DNA of 64,000 bases from Diphasiastrum complanatum (GCA_029204225.1 CM055113.1:17586445-17650444), one strand, 5' to 3'. Shown: positions 47,590 through 58,706, counted from the stretch's first letter. Notes: a model not told the origin generated them from the sequence alone. Numbers and translations: made by a program.

Positions 47590-48144
47590 TTAGCTCAAAT
47601 GCCCCTTATGCTTGCTAATGGAAAAACATTAACTATTGGCAAACAATAAACATGGAAATAGAAAGCAAGAGAAAACACAACCAAGACCAATAGCAAGTAG
47701 TGAATAGCAAATGAGGATGCTTCTCTTCAAAAAATGGTAGAGTTTCCTCCTTCTCATTAAGCATGGAAATAGTGTACAAATGGTGTCTTTTTATAAAATG
47801 GGGAAGGCCCTTGCCCCTCAATCTTATTGGCTAATATTCACAATGATCCTAACCATTCATCTTGGACCCAACTTGATCCAAAGGTCCACAAAAAGTACAT
47901 TAGAAATCACAAGATTCATGTGAGTCCCAATTTGGACCCAACTCTAAAAAGTCATCTCTAAGTTTAAAAATGACATTGGGCCTCTAGATGTTAATTACAA
48001 GGCCCAAGTCAAGTTTATTTTATTTACAACTTCAATTTCGTGCTCATTGGGCCATGGGCTTATACACGCAAGATGCCATGCCCTCGCAACACATTTTATT
48101 GGAGGATTTTATTTATTTACACTTTGTTGGGAATACCCCCAACA
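47590..48144 (-). repeat. Probable solo or truncated LTR
   Basis: On the minus strand it starts TGTTGGGGGTATTCCCAACA at 48144, a near-palindromic LTR tip, with a TATA-like TTTATAAAAAG near 47788-47798 followed by transcribed-type sequence. It interrupts the family shared by 48145-48686 and 54347-55113, whose homology resumes immediately right of 48144. No internal region is attached. Confidence 0.5.
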
Positions 48145-48686
48145 TTAGCTTGCACTTTCATGTGAATAAATAAATGCTCCCACATGTGAAGTTGTTGTTC
48201 ACACGTGTGGATCAGGTTGTAGAGGATAAGATTTAGATATTCCACTAGATCCTATTTTGTAGGGAATATCCCTATTTTTGTGGAGACTAGCTTTTGGTTT
48301 CTAGCTAGTGTGATAAGTCAACTTTGGATAATGGGCATATTTGGCTCCTATTGGTGGATCTAGATGACAAGGCACTCTTCACATGTGCGAAGGCCTGCTA
48401 TCTCTTGGATGTACTTGATCTATAAAGAGATCAACCAAATCAATAGAAAGTTGATGAGACATTGGTAATCTAGCAATTTGCTTGTAATTCACTCATTACA
48501 ATTGTGTGTTGATGATTGGAATGTTCTTGTATGCAAATGTACTTTGCTCTCAGGTTGCTCTCTCCGTACACAGTGACCTTCCTCCACACATGTGAGGTCA
48601 CCCTTGTTTGTTTTTTATCATTAGATACAATGCTTTTGCTAAAATCATAGTGCATTGATCATTGTCCTTTTCTCAGAAAATCAACA
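48145..48686 (+). repeat. Copia LTR, 5' part missing (family of 54347-55113)
   Basis: Aligns with the LTR at 54347 from AATGCTCCCACATG onward (TCCTATTTTGTAGGGAATAT, GATCTATAAAGAGATC, CAGGTTG then CCGTAC). Palindrome sites near 48180, 48200-48209, 48376 and 48590. Ends TCAACA beside a primer site at 48687. Confidence 0.8.
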
Positions 48687-49083
48687 TGGTATCAGAGCCA
48701 AGTACAAGAGTGATGTAATGATCCATAAAACTTGTGAACATCATTGACATTGTGTTGTTTTTGAACTATACTTGAGTGGGCGAGCTCTAGGAGAGTGATA
48801 ACTTTAATATTTTTGGTCTAGATCGATTTTTGGGATGCAAGTGTACTATCCACATGGTAAAACCATACAACAACCTTCAAATCAAGTCTCTATAGTGTTT
48901 TTGGTCCAAAATTTTGCATACTAGTCCAAAATTCATGATTTTTGGTGCATTGTCTAGATCTAGGTTCAATCCATTGAATGGTAATGATAAAATAGAGGTT
49001 TGAGTCATTGAAGCATTTTATTTTGAAGCAAAAGGTTAGCGAAGAAAATAGCTAAGCTGTTTTTCCTTTGAGATTGTATTTTT
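48687..49083 (+). other. Primer binding site and leader of that Copia
   Basis: TGGTATCAGAGCC at 48687-48699, then non-coding leader resembling the one after 55126 (CAAGTACAAGAGTGAT, GGGCGA then AGAGTGATA). Cut near 49083 by a minus-strand fragment; the element probably resumes at 50310. Confidence 0.75.
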
Positions 49084-49506
49084 CATGTTAGAATTCTGCA
49101 AAGAAATAAACAGATCTTTTACCTTTCATACAAACATGGTCAGGTCCTTGCCGTCCCATTGTAGGTAAGTTAATTGGTCTTCCAAGATTTGATTGCAAGA
49201 TCGAGTCTCATTCTTGGTTTGCAATTTTTTCCATAATTCTTTCACGTTCAAAATTGATGTAAGATCTAGCATTATGTTGTCATGCACTGAAAAAGAAATA
49301 ATTGCTATAGCTTTGTCATTTCTCAAATTCCATTCTCAAAGTTCTTTGTCAGGAGTAATTGGCTTCTCTTCTATTGGTTCTACCCATTGCCAAAGACCTT
49401 TGTCTTTCAATATGAGTGAAGTCTTTAACTTCTAGATTAAATAATTTGAACCTTCTGTATCCAAGATCGTACTGATCTTAGAATGAATATTGCTGATCAA
49501 AGACAT
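49084..49506 (-). pseudogene. Copia gag N-terminus
   Basis: From the ATG at 49506: MSLISNIHSKISTILDTEG, SNYLI-KLKTSLILKDKGLWQ, then EEKPITPDKEL, NDKAIAIISFSVHDNIML, KELWKKLQTKNE, and QILEDQLTYLQWDGKDLTMF to KVKDLFISLQNSN near 49090. Stops near 49455, 49330 and 49120. It overlaps and matches the plus-strand gag starting at 46500, so both come from one family. A degenerate primer site and LTR lie to the right. Confidence 0.82.
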
Positions 49507-49583
49507 CTTCTAATCTTCTGAATAAGCTCCAGACATAGCTGCTGATGGATGTGTGAAGGATGCTGAGAGGGGTACTCTGATAT

Positions 49584-50305
49584 GCTCTGATATCACTATA
49601 GAAAAAATGCTAAGAATTCTTCCTCAGATAACATGATGAAAGTTGAATGAATCAAACTAATATCAGTGTCTTCAATCGGGTCTGTTTTTGGTCTATGTAC
49701 TAATAGAGCATTCTTTACCCTGATTGAATAAAGCATGCGAAATTAAGAGATATATTATGTGAGTTTGATAGACAATTTTAGACAATCAGAATAACTGATA
49801 AAATCATTAGTTGAGAAACTTTGATCGAAAACAAATTTTTATAATTCTGATTCTGAATCTTCAGTATACATCTCTTGCTACCTTGTTTCTCTGTTGCGTC
49901 TATCTGATTTTACAATGAGTAGTGCACATGTATTTATATTATTACAAGATAGGTCTTTTGGCCTTTTACTTCTATAACAGTAGATCTAACCATTAAGATG
50001 GTTGATATTCAAATAAACGATCTGTTTCTAGACTCGAATGATTTTTCTTCATGAACTGTTCACAACAGTTTAGTGTTTCGCGATAGTTTCAAGACAGTTT
50101 TGACGTTGAACAAGAATCAAAAAATATTTCGTGACAAGATATTGTTTGCGAATCTTTCGAGTTTCAACAAGATGTTGTTCGCGAATCTTTCGAGTTGTAA
50201 CATGACTAAAAATGTTTTGAGTTCGAGTTTGTTTCTTAGCCTTTGTCAATTAAATTGTGCACTTTGTTAGTAGAACTAAAATTTGTTTGATAAGCTGTTC
50301 TACAT
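49584..50305 (-). repeat. Degenerate primer site and LTR of that Copia
   Basis: GCTCTGATATCA at 49584-49595 is the complement of TGATATCAGAGC, one base off the usual primer site. The following sequence is non-coding, with a TATA-like ATATAAATA on the minus strand near 49932-49942. It also has a 33-bp tandem duplication near 50136-50200 (AAGAT, TTGTTCGCGAATCTTTCGAG), upstream of the TATA. The right boundary is set by the start of gag homology at 50310. Confidence 0.5.
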
Positions 50306-50309
50306 AAGA

Positions 50310-51776
50310 ACCTCAAGCAGCCCAAGAACAATTAAAATACAAGAGGAGGGCTAGATTGGCCCTACATTGTCTAAAGATGAATGTAGGCAATGACCTCTTG
50401 AAAGAGTGGCTTCTTGTGCCTCATCAAAAGAGGCTTGGGATTCATTGAAGAGTATCTATGAATCCAACAACAGTTCCAGAGTACTTATGCTAAGGAATCA
50501 AGTAATCCAAAGAAGGGAAGTGGAGAAAGTGGACAAGAATATGTCCTAAGGATAAAGTCTTTAAACAAAGAATTGGGATCTATTGGAGACAAGATCCAAG
50601 ACAAAGAACTAGTACAAGTGATATTGAATAAACTAGGTGATGAGTTCACTAATCTAGTTCAATATTTTGCTATTCAAGGCCAACTGCCTTCAATAGATAA
50701 GTTGCATAATGTTCTTGTGGCTGAGGAGAGTAGGATTCTACACCTCGAGGCAAGAATGGGGTTCACTACATGGTGGTGATGAAAAAACAAACTTCACATC
50801 AAAGGGCAAGAAGAAGACTCATTCATTCAAGAAGAACCAAGGCAAGGAGGTCTAGGTCAAGGATGGTGGATCTACCTCCAAAGGGAAGATCAAGAACAAA
50901 GCTAAGCTATAGTGTTTCTTTTGTGGAAAGAAAGGACACTTTGCTTCCGAATGCTATAAGAAGAAGAACCAAGGCAATGAGGATTATGAAAATCTAGCAC
51001 AAGAGGAGGATGAAGAGGATGGCTGCAACCTCTAGTTGAAAAGCATCTTAGTTCTTGCATTAAAGTTCTAAGATGTGATAATGGAGGACAATATATCTCC
51101 GATAGGATGAGAGACTTTTGTGAGAGCAATGGCATTAAGAAAGAGTTTACTTGTTCCTACACCCCCCAACAAAATGGGGTGGCCGAGAGGAAAAATAGGA
51201 GCCTATGTGAATGTGCAAAGTCCTTAAGGCTTGATGCATCTCTACCCATCTCATTTTGGAGAGATACCATAACTTGTGCTAACTTTTTATGTAATAGGCT
51301 TCCTAGTAGTGCTATTGGTGGGATCTCACCATATCAAGCTTTGTTTGGCAATAAGCCCAATGTAAAGGACTTTAAAGTATTTGGATGTATATGTTATGCC
51401 CACATTCCTTTGGAAACTAGAAGGAAAGAAGATGCAACTTCTTTCAAAGGAAAATTCGTAGGCTATAGTGAAAAAAGCAAAAGATATAGGATATTTGATC
51501 CTATTTCAAGTAAGGTAAAAGCTAGCAAGGATGTCTTATTTGATGAATCTCAAATTTCTAAGATGTTTTCAAATGCATCTAATTCTCAATGTGTTGAAGA
51601 TCTTGCAAAATCCAAGGAGGAGCTTCTTGAAAATGATTTTTTGGAAGATCAAGCTCAAGAACCAAAGGGGCTGAGGAGATCCACAAGGAACAAGGCAGAG
51701 CCTTCAAGGCTCACATACTTTGAGAAAGGAAAGCAAAGGGAAGGCACAAATCCCTCTACCTCTTACTTTCAATTTT
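50310..51776 (+). pseudogene. Copia gag-integrase fragment with large internal deletion
   Basis: Gag starts mid-domain (KYKRRARLALHCLKMNVGND), with frame changes, then IGDKIQDKELVQVILNKLGD and LHNVLVAEESRILHLEARM. The knuckle CFFCGKKGHFASEC near 50910 is intact but in another frame. Right after the acidic gag tail (near 51030) the sequence jumps to the integrase core (CIKVLRCDNGGQYIS), so protease, GAG-pre-integrase and the first half of integrase are deleted. The integrase end is a clean 223-codon frame: GVAERKNRSLCECAKSLR, FGCICYAHIPLETRRKED, KGLRRSTRNKAEPSRLTY. It ends at 51776 against a minus-strand Copia. Probably the continuation of the element whose LTR and leader are at 48145-49083. 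Confidence 0.88.
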
Positions 51777-54342
51777 AACACTCCTCCTAAAAATAATCTA
51801 TATTGATTTGAATAGGGATCTTGGTATAACTCCAAGATTGGCTCTATGCTTGATGAAGGAACTTTTGCTCAAAGGTTTGGTGAGCATATCAGCAATACAA
51901 GATGATGTTGATGTGCTCCAAATTGATTGAGCTTCTCTCTCACAAAGTGATGTGCAACTTCGATATGCTTGCTCCTTGTTGGGCTGAAATGTTGTCACAC
52001 ATGATCATAGGTAGATCCTCTTCCAAGATTATCTTTAGTTCCACTAGTAACCTCTTGATCCAAAGCACTTCCTTTGTTGTTGTAGTGAGTGCAATGTACT
52101 CAGCTTCACATGATGGGAGTGATACAGTATCTTGCTTTTTGGAAAGCCAAGATATCAAGTTTCCTCCAAGATATATGACAAAAGCACTTGTAGATTTTCA
52201 ATCTGCTCTATCACTTGCAAAATTCAAGTCAGAATAACCAATAATAGAAAGATCTTTACTTTTATACAATAAACCAAAATCAAAAGTTGAAGATATATAT
52301 CTAAGCACTCTCTTGGCCATTTTCCAATAATAGATAGTAGGATTTTGCATAGCCTGGCTCAACTTATGAACACTAAAGCTTATGTCAGGTCTAGTTATTG
52401 TGAGCCAAATTAAGGAGCCTATAAAACTTCTAAAAAGTGTGATGTCCACGAAGGATATTTCATCACCTTTGTTAGAGTCCTTTACATTTTGCTCCATAGG
52501 TGTTTCTATATTCTTACAATTCAACATATTGAACTTCTTTAACATTGAAAGAGCATACTTGGATTGACATACAAAAGCTTTATCTTTAAGAAAGTCAATC
52601 TCTAATCCTAGAATATACTGAATTTTTCCAAGATCTTGCATCTTGAACTCTTTTCCAAGTGCAATCTTGGTTTCCTCAACTAACTTGATACTACTTCATG
52701 TCAAAATGATATCATCAACATAAATAAGAAGAATGACAATATCTTTATCAAAAAACTTGACAAATAAGGAAGGATCATAGTTACTAATATTAAATCCTAG
52801 TGACTCAAGAAAGGTGTTAAGTCGAGAATACCATGACCTTGGAGCTTGCTTCAATCCATATAAACTTTTGAAGAGCAAGCAAACTTTTTCTTTGTCATGG
52901 ATGAACCCAATAGGCTGATCCATATAATTCTCTTCTTCTAGATACCCATTTAGAAATGCATTAGAGACATCTAGTTGAAGAACTTGCCAATTCAAAAAAA
53001 CAAGCAAGAAAAATTATGATTCTAATTGATACCATCTTTGCAACTGGAGCAAAGGTCTCCTCATAATCAAGTCCATAAACTTGAGCAAAACCTTTAGCAC
53101 AAAGCCTAGCCTTATACTTGTTGATTGTGCCATCTTGATTATACTTGACTCGAAAAACCCACTTGCAACCAATGGTGTGCTTGTTGGATGGAAGATCCAC
53201 AAGCTCCCATGTCTTATTGGCCATCAAAGCATCATATTCCTCCTTCATGGCAAGGTACCATTCCTTCGAGTTGAGTGCATCATATGCATCCTTCGGCTCC
53301 TCATGAGAAATAAAATAGGCATAATTCGTGGAGTTGATTTCCACTTGCTTGCCTCTATCTTCATAGGTAAGCCTTCTAGGCTCAGATCTTTCTCTTTGAG
53401 ATCTCCTTGGTGAAAAGATTCGAGGTGACTCCTCCTCAATTCTTGGACCCATCTCTCCATGATAATCTTCAAGGGTGATGATTGGAGTATCTTTGTGAGA
53501 ATCTTTGAACTCGGCCTCCTCAAGAATGTATTTTTGATCTTCATGGAATATAACATCTCTACTCTCAATTACAGTTGAGGTAGAGGGAACATAGATTCTG
53601 TAAGCTTTCTTGTTGGATGCATATCCAACCATTATCCCTTTAATAGAATTAGGATCATCTCTTTTCCTCGTTTCCAAGGGCACATAAACAAAGCAAGTAC
53701 AACCAAAAACTCTAAGGTGATCTACCTTAGGTTTCTTCTTAAACAAGACTTCAAAAGGTGAATTTCCAGCAAGTGAATTGTGAGGTAATCTATTGCACAA
53801 ATGGTTTGCACAATTTATAGCTTCACCCCAATATTCAATAGGCAAAGAAGCTGCTACTCAAATTGCTTTAGCACATTCACATAAAGATCTGTTTTTCCTC
53901 TCAACCACTCCATTTTGAGATGGAGAATAAGCAGAAGAAAACTCTCTCTTTCTTCCTTCACCTTCACAGTATCCATGAAACTTGTTGGAGATGTATTCAC
54001 CTCCTCCATCACATCTTAAAGATTTAACTTTGAAAGAAAACTATTTCTCAACATAAGCTTTGAAGATTAGGAAGTGATAAAAAACTGTAGCCTTTGAAGA
54101 AAGTAGATATATCCAAGTATATCTAGTAAAGTCATCAATAAAGGTGACAAAACATGTTGCACCACCAATACTTTTAGAAGAGGGAAAATGTACATCTGAG
54201 TGTATAAGCTCCAAAGGATGAGTAGTCTTTATAAAAGACTTCTGATATGGCTTTCTGTGTGACTTTGCAATGGCACAAGCCTCACAAGGCTTGAAATCTT
54301 TAGAAAGAGATTTTGGAAGACCAATAGCCTTCACCTTCTTAA
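51777..54342 (-). pseudogene. Copia pol: GAG-pre-integrase end, integrase, RT, RNase H
   Basis: Sister copy of the pol at 5731-8635. Segments: 54342-54041 (KPCEACAIAKSHRKPY, ELIHSDVHFPSSK), ~54040-53846 with shifts (integrase core, GVVERKNRS), 53845-52961 (ANHLCNRLPHNSLAG, PLETRKRDDPN, KWVFRVKYNQDGTINKYKA, KMVSIR), 53007-52696 ([26 protein letters not shown]), 52641-52198 and 52158-51940 (SKKQDTVSLPSCEAEYIAL). The tail LTKPL is near 51855, followed by a purine tract and TGTTA at 51780, but the 3' LTR is missing: plus-strand Copia sequence starts at once. The 5' side is cut at 54342 by an LTR of another family. Confidence 0.92.
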
Positions 54343-54346
54343 CGCT

Positions 54347-55113
54347 TGTTCCCACGTGTGAAAGGATGTACTTTTCATACTTGTATATATCTAAATTGAT
54401 TTTGTATCAATCTAGTCAGTGTGAACATGATATGGCTAGTTTTTTAGTCAAGTTGACTAGTCACCTAGAAATTAGCCTTTCCTTGCATGTGCATGAGTAA
54501 ATGCTCCCACATGGCAAGTGGATGTTCAAACGTGTGTATAGAGTACTAGAAGATAAGAGTTGACCAATTTTCTTAGATCCTATTTTGTAGGGAATATTCC
54601 TATATTCTAGGATACTAGCTTTTTGGATTTTAGCCATATTCTAGAAGGTCAACTTTTGGATAAGGATCAAGGATGGATCAAATGAATAGATTTGAGTGAT
54701 GTGGCAGTCTTCACATGTGTGAAGACCTGCTGGACTGTACCAGACTTGTGTATGTACTTGATCCATAAAAGGATCATCATTTTGCTAAGAAGATTGATGA
54801 GACTTTTGCATTCCACACTTTTGTGAGATTTATAGTCATTTGTCTTGTGATTTCTATGAGTGACTGCTATCTAGGACTATTGTACTTGTTGTTTCAGTTG
54901 CAGGCCGTATTGTGGACAGTACTCCACATGTGTGAGGCCGCTCTCACTAATTTATGATATGTTGATCCATTGCTCTTGCTTAAATCCATGTGTAGTGAAT
55001 CTAGATCAAGATCTAATGTGTAGAACTTGATAGATCCATTGGTTAAGCAATCAATAACTCTCTATGATTGTTAAGTACAATCATTATTGTCCTAAAAACT
55101 GTAAAATTTATCA
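54347..55113 (+). repeat. Copia 5' LTR (about 767 bp)
   Basis: TGTTCCCACGTGTGAAA to AAAATTTATCA, followed by a primer site. A TATA-like CATAAAAG lies near 54764. Palindrome sites near 54352, 54525, 54712-54721 (inside GTCTTCACATGTGTGAAGAC) and 54925. Two reversed partial copies lie at 56609 and 61292. Confidence 0.85.
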
Positions 55114-55702
55114 TGGTATCAGAGCTAAGTAAGAGAGTGATCATTGAATCATAAATCTTGTAAAGATCATTGGCAAAATTTGTTTTTGGCCAATACTAGT
55201 GAGGGCGATTTCATCTAGAGTGATAGCTTGAATTCATTTGGATCAAAACAACTTGGAGGCTGTGTATGTACTTTTCACACGTGAAACCATACAGCAACTT
55301 TCATTTCAAGTTACTTTGTGTTTTTTGGTCCCAAAATCACAATACTAGTTCATTTTTTGTGCTTTTTGAAGCATAGTATTGATCTAGATTCAATCTAGCT
55401 AATGCCTATGACCAAATAGAGTTTTGGAACATTGAAGCATTTCTTTTTAGGGTCTAAGATCAGATCTTAGAGGCTGATTTGTTCATATCCTTAGTGAAGT
55501 GAAATCTCTAAGAAAAGTGTAAAGCAATTTTTTTGTGAGAGTGAAAGCTAGGAATTTTTGGCAGGATCTTTGTGTATCATTCAAGCTTGTTTGCTAGTTT
55601 GATAGAGACAAGCCTATAGGAATTCTTGTAAGCTTTAGGCCCTTCATAGATCTTTTAAAATTCAGAAATCTTTGTGATTTAAAGAAGAGCATTCATTCTA
55701 CA
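55114..55702 (+). other. Primer binding site (55114-55125) and leader
   Basis: TGGTATCAGAGC directly after the LTR, then about 580 bp of non-coding leader to the gag ATG at 55703. One palindrome-like TTTTCACACGTGAAA lies near 55272. Confidence 0.85.
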
Positions 55703-56035
55703 ATGTCATCCATGGGTGGATATTTGATGGAATCAAGTGAGAGACTCACTTCCACAAATTATTCCATTTGGAAAGTGAGAATGGAATCACTCCTAGTGAT
55801 CCCTGATCTATTTGACATAGTTGTGCAATAGGAGAGAAGATCCAAGATCAAGAGCTAGTACAAATCATCTTAAATGGCCTAGGTGATGAGTTCACAAACT
55901 TAGTCCAATCATTTGCTATTCAAGACACTCTTCCATCCATTGAAATGCTGCACAATGTTCTTGTGGCCGAGGAGAGTAGGCTTCTACACCTCAAGACAAG
56001 AATGGATGGCATGTCACTTAATGGAGGAGAGGAGA
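55703..56035 (+). pseudogene. Copia gag with central deletion
   Basis: ATG at 55703: MSSMGGYLMESSERLTSTN, YSIWKVRMESLLVIPDLFD and a TAG near 55829. About 270 bp of capsid coding present in relatives is then missing, and gag resumes as IGEKIQDQELVQIILNGLGD, LPSIEMLHNVLVAEESR and LHLKTRMDGMSLNGGEE before homology stops at 56035. No knuckle, protease or pol. Same family as 50310-51776 (IGDKIQDKELVQVILN). The deletion begins exactly after DIVVQ, where a fused TAG arose. Confidence 0.87.
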
Positions 56036-56608
56036 AAGCAAGAATCACCGATTCAATTTTGGATCTTGGTCTCTTGGCCATATTGATTGTTGCCAAAGTT
56101 TAGCACCAAATTTTCAAATCTATGACGACATACCACATCGATTCAAAGTTATATGACACTTATTAAATGTGAACGGGCAACTGGACCACAATAACAACAT
56201 GTGGTAACTATGCTTACTGTCTAACTATGACGCAAGGATATTGGGAAACAACATGGGGTCACCGATTCCAAAGCATGTGATAACTTATTGATGGTAAACC
56301 TGTGTAGTTTGAATTTTACCAACATATTAACCAATGTGGTTAAATATTTAGCTAGAGACGATGTCATTGGCAAATTCACATGTTTGGGACAGAGACTGTC
56401 TACCAATAGCATTCTCCCATCCTTCCCAACAGCAAACTTAAAATTTTTTAAAGTTTATTTCTATAACTTATTTATTTTCATCTAGGTTACGTAGATTTCA
56501 AATATATGCATTTTGATTGGGCCACGTAGCGGACGAAATTAAGAAAAAAAATAAAAATCATCTTTACAAAGGGTTGTTTTAGATTTCAGAACTCCTCTAG
56601 TGCTTTAT
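56036..56608. other. No recognised gene
   Basis: Not similar to Copia internal sequence. GTCACCGATTCCAAAG near 56258 partly repeats AATCACCGATTCAATT near 56044. Short open frames only. Confidence 0.4.
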
Positions 56609-57210
56609 TGATAAATTTTACAGTTTTTAGGACAATAATGATTGTACTTTACAATCATAGAGAGTTATTGGTTGCTTAATCAATGGATCTATCAAGTTCT
56701 ACACATTAGATCTTGATCTAGATTCACTACACTTGGATTTAAGCAAGAGCAATGGATCAACACATCATAAATTAGTGAGAGCGGCCTCACACGTGTGGAG
56801 TACTGTCCACAGTACGGCCTGCACCTGAAACAACAAGTACATTAATCCTAGATAGCAATCATTCATAGAAATCACAAGACAAATGACTAGAAACCTCACA
56901 AAAGTGTAGAATGCAAAAGTCTCATCAATCTTCTTAGCAAAATGATGATCCTTTTATGGATCAAGTACATCCACGAGTCTGGTACAGTCCAGCAGGTCTT
57001 CACACGCGTGAAGAGTGCCACATCACTCAGATCTATCCATTTGATCCATCCTTGATCCTTAACCAAAGTTGACCTTCTAGAATAAGGCTAAAATCCAAAA
57101 AGCTAGTCTCCTAGAATATAGGAATATTCTCTAGAAAATAGGATCTAAGGAAAATGGTCAACTCTTATCTTCTAGTACTCGATACACACGTGTGAACATC
57201 CACTTGCACG
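56609..57210 (-). repeat. Reversed Copia LTR, outer ~160 bp missing
   Basis: Reverse complement of the LTR at 54347-55113, starting TGATAAATTTTACAG and breaking off after CATCCACTTGC near 57208. No primer site lies on its left, so it is a solo or 3' LTR remnant. Palindromes at 56788-56797, 57001-57010 (CACACGCGTG) and 57185-57194. Confidence 0.85.
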
Positions 57211-57220
57211 TTAACACAGG

Positions 57221-58152
57221 TGTTTTCAGCACATTTTTGTGCGCGTGCGCACAAAAGTGCGCATAAAACCCTTGGTTACTTGACAAGACATAACATGCTA
57301 TGAAATGTATGTGGAACTAGACTTGACTCTTCATTGTGTTATTGGAAGACTTAAAAAAAAATTCTTGCAATAATTTGCCCCAAAAATCTTCAACTTTTAG
57401 CACTTTTCAACACTTCACATGGATAACTTTAGGTGCACGTATATCTCTCTATAGGTCTCCAAATAAAAAGAAAATTTATAGACATGTTTGTATGGTCATA
57501 AAGGATTTTTGAAAGTAGATAGCCAAAGAAAGAGTTGTAAAAAGCACCTCCAAAAGAGATGAAACTTTTCAGCACCTTTCAATAATTTTCAATACTTTCT
57601 AGCACTTGACATGGGTAACTTTAGATGCACATATCTATCTCTACATAACTCCAAATTGAAAAAAAAAAAAAGATATTTCCAATTTTGGTGACTTTTATTA
57701 GCACTTAAAAGAGTAATTTTGAATGCACGTATCTATCTGTATAGATCTCCAAATTCATTTTTTTTTAATAGGCATGTTTCTATAATCATATAGGATTTCT
57801 AAGAGTACACATGCTAAAACTTGAATGTAAAATTCACAACAATGTAGTCTCATATATGAAAGTATCGAAGTTTCATCAATACCCCCACATGTTTGACACA
57901 TCATATCTTATGCTCAAAATGAAGGTCTGAAAATTTTTAATCGGTAAATGTATATAAGAAAAACACACATGTGAAAGGATTTGAGGTGATTCATCATAGT
58001 TTATAAGATATGATTTTTTGAATAAGTGCTTGAAATGCACACTTTCGTGCGCATTTTGTCAGTGACAACTCTAGTGTTAATCCTCTTAATCTCCTTTGAT
58101 GCTTGATGTGTTTGGATCTAGGATTGAACGTGAATAGGAAATACCCGCTACA
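57221..58152 (+). repeat. Probable LTR of a tRNA-Asp-primed Gypsy-type element
   Basis: Placed because a tRNA-Asp-type primer site follows at 58157 and the sequence before it ends ACCCGCTACA. The start is uncertain; TGTTTTCAGCACA at 57221 is a candidate. Inside are GC-rich hairpin-forming sequences (57235-57263) and three diverged copies of a block containing AACTTTAGGTGCACGTAT near 57410, 57600 and 57700. Confidence 0.45.
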
Positions 58153-58156
58153 ATTT

Positions 58157-58174
58157 TGGCGTCGTTGCCAGGGA
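58157..58174 (+). other. Primer binding site, tRNA-Asp type
   Basis: TGGCGTCGTTGCCAGGGA closely matches the plant tRNA-Asp complement TGGCGCCGTTGCCGGGGA used by Athila/Tat-type Gypsy elements. The sequence around it (AATTTTGGC to GAGCAATGCCAA) recurs at 63391-63423. Confidence 0.75.
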
Positions 58175-58706
58175 GCAATGCCAATTTTTCATTTTTAGCA
58201 TGTTTATAATACATGTATGGTGGTTAGAACGCATTTAGGCATCTTGGTTTTGGCATGCTAGGGTTAGCTTTGCATTATGGATGTGATTTGTGAGAGTTTT
58301 TTTAATTTTTCTACCATTTTTTATTCAATTTTGTCCAACTCTATGTTCTCTATAATTCAATCTGAATAGCTACAATTGTAGAGCATTGAAAGCACTTTTT
58401 AAACGTATAATTTTTTCTAGATTCTGTTAAGTATTGAGCAAGTTACAGATTTGTGAAGTTGGCAAGAAAATTCTGTAAACTTGACAAAAACCATAAACTT
58501 CCAGGTTTTTTATTTTTCTGTCTTGTTTGATCCATTTTTAGCCCAACTTTCTGTTTTCTATAATTCAATCTAAATACAGAGTTGTAGAGCATTGAAAGGG
58601 CTTTCTAGTAGATATATTTTTTTTTTCATTTTGTAAGTATCGAGGAAGTTACAAATTTTTGAAATTATCAAAACAAAATTGTATAACCTTGTCATTAGCT
58701 TCAACA
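58175..58706 (+). repeat. Leader with a ~215-bp duplicated block
   Basis: Blocks at about 58313-58493 and 58531-58690 share CCAACTNTNTGTTNTCTAT, AATTCAATCT, GTAGAGCATTGAAAG, GAAGTTACA and a TTTTC run: two diverged tandem copies in the leader between primer site and ORF. Confidence 0.65.

Noticed and set aside
54347-57210. A complete element bounded by the LTRs at 54347 and 56609
   Set aside because: The LTRs are in opposite orientation, so they cannot be the two ends of one retrotransposon.
57213-58079. A DNA transposon with TTAA duplications and CAC...GTG ends
   Set aside because: TTAACAC and GTGTTAA flank the stretch, but the inverted ends match only weakly and a retroelement primer site lies just downstream, so an LTR is the better reading.
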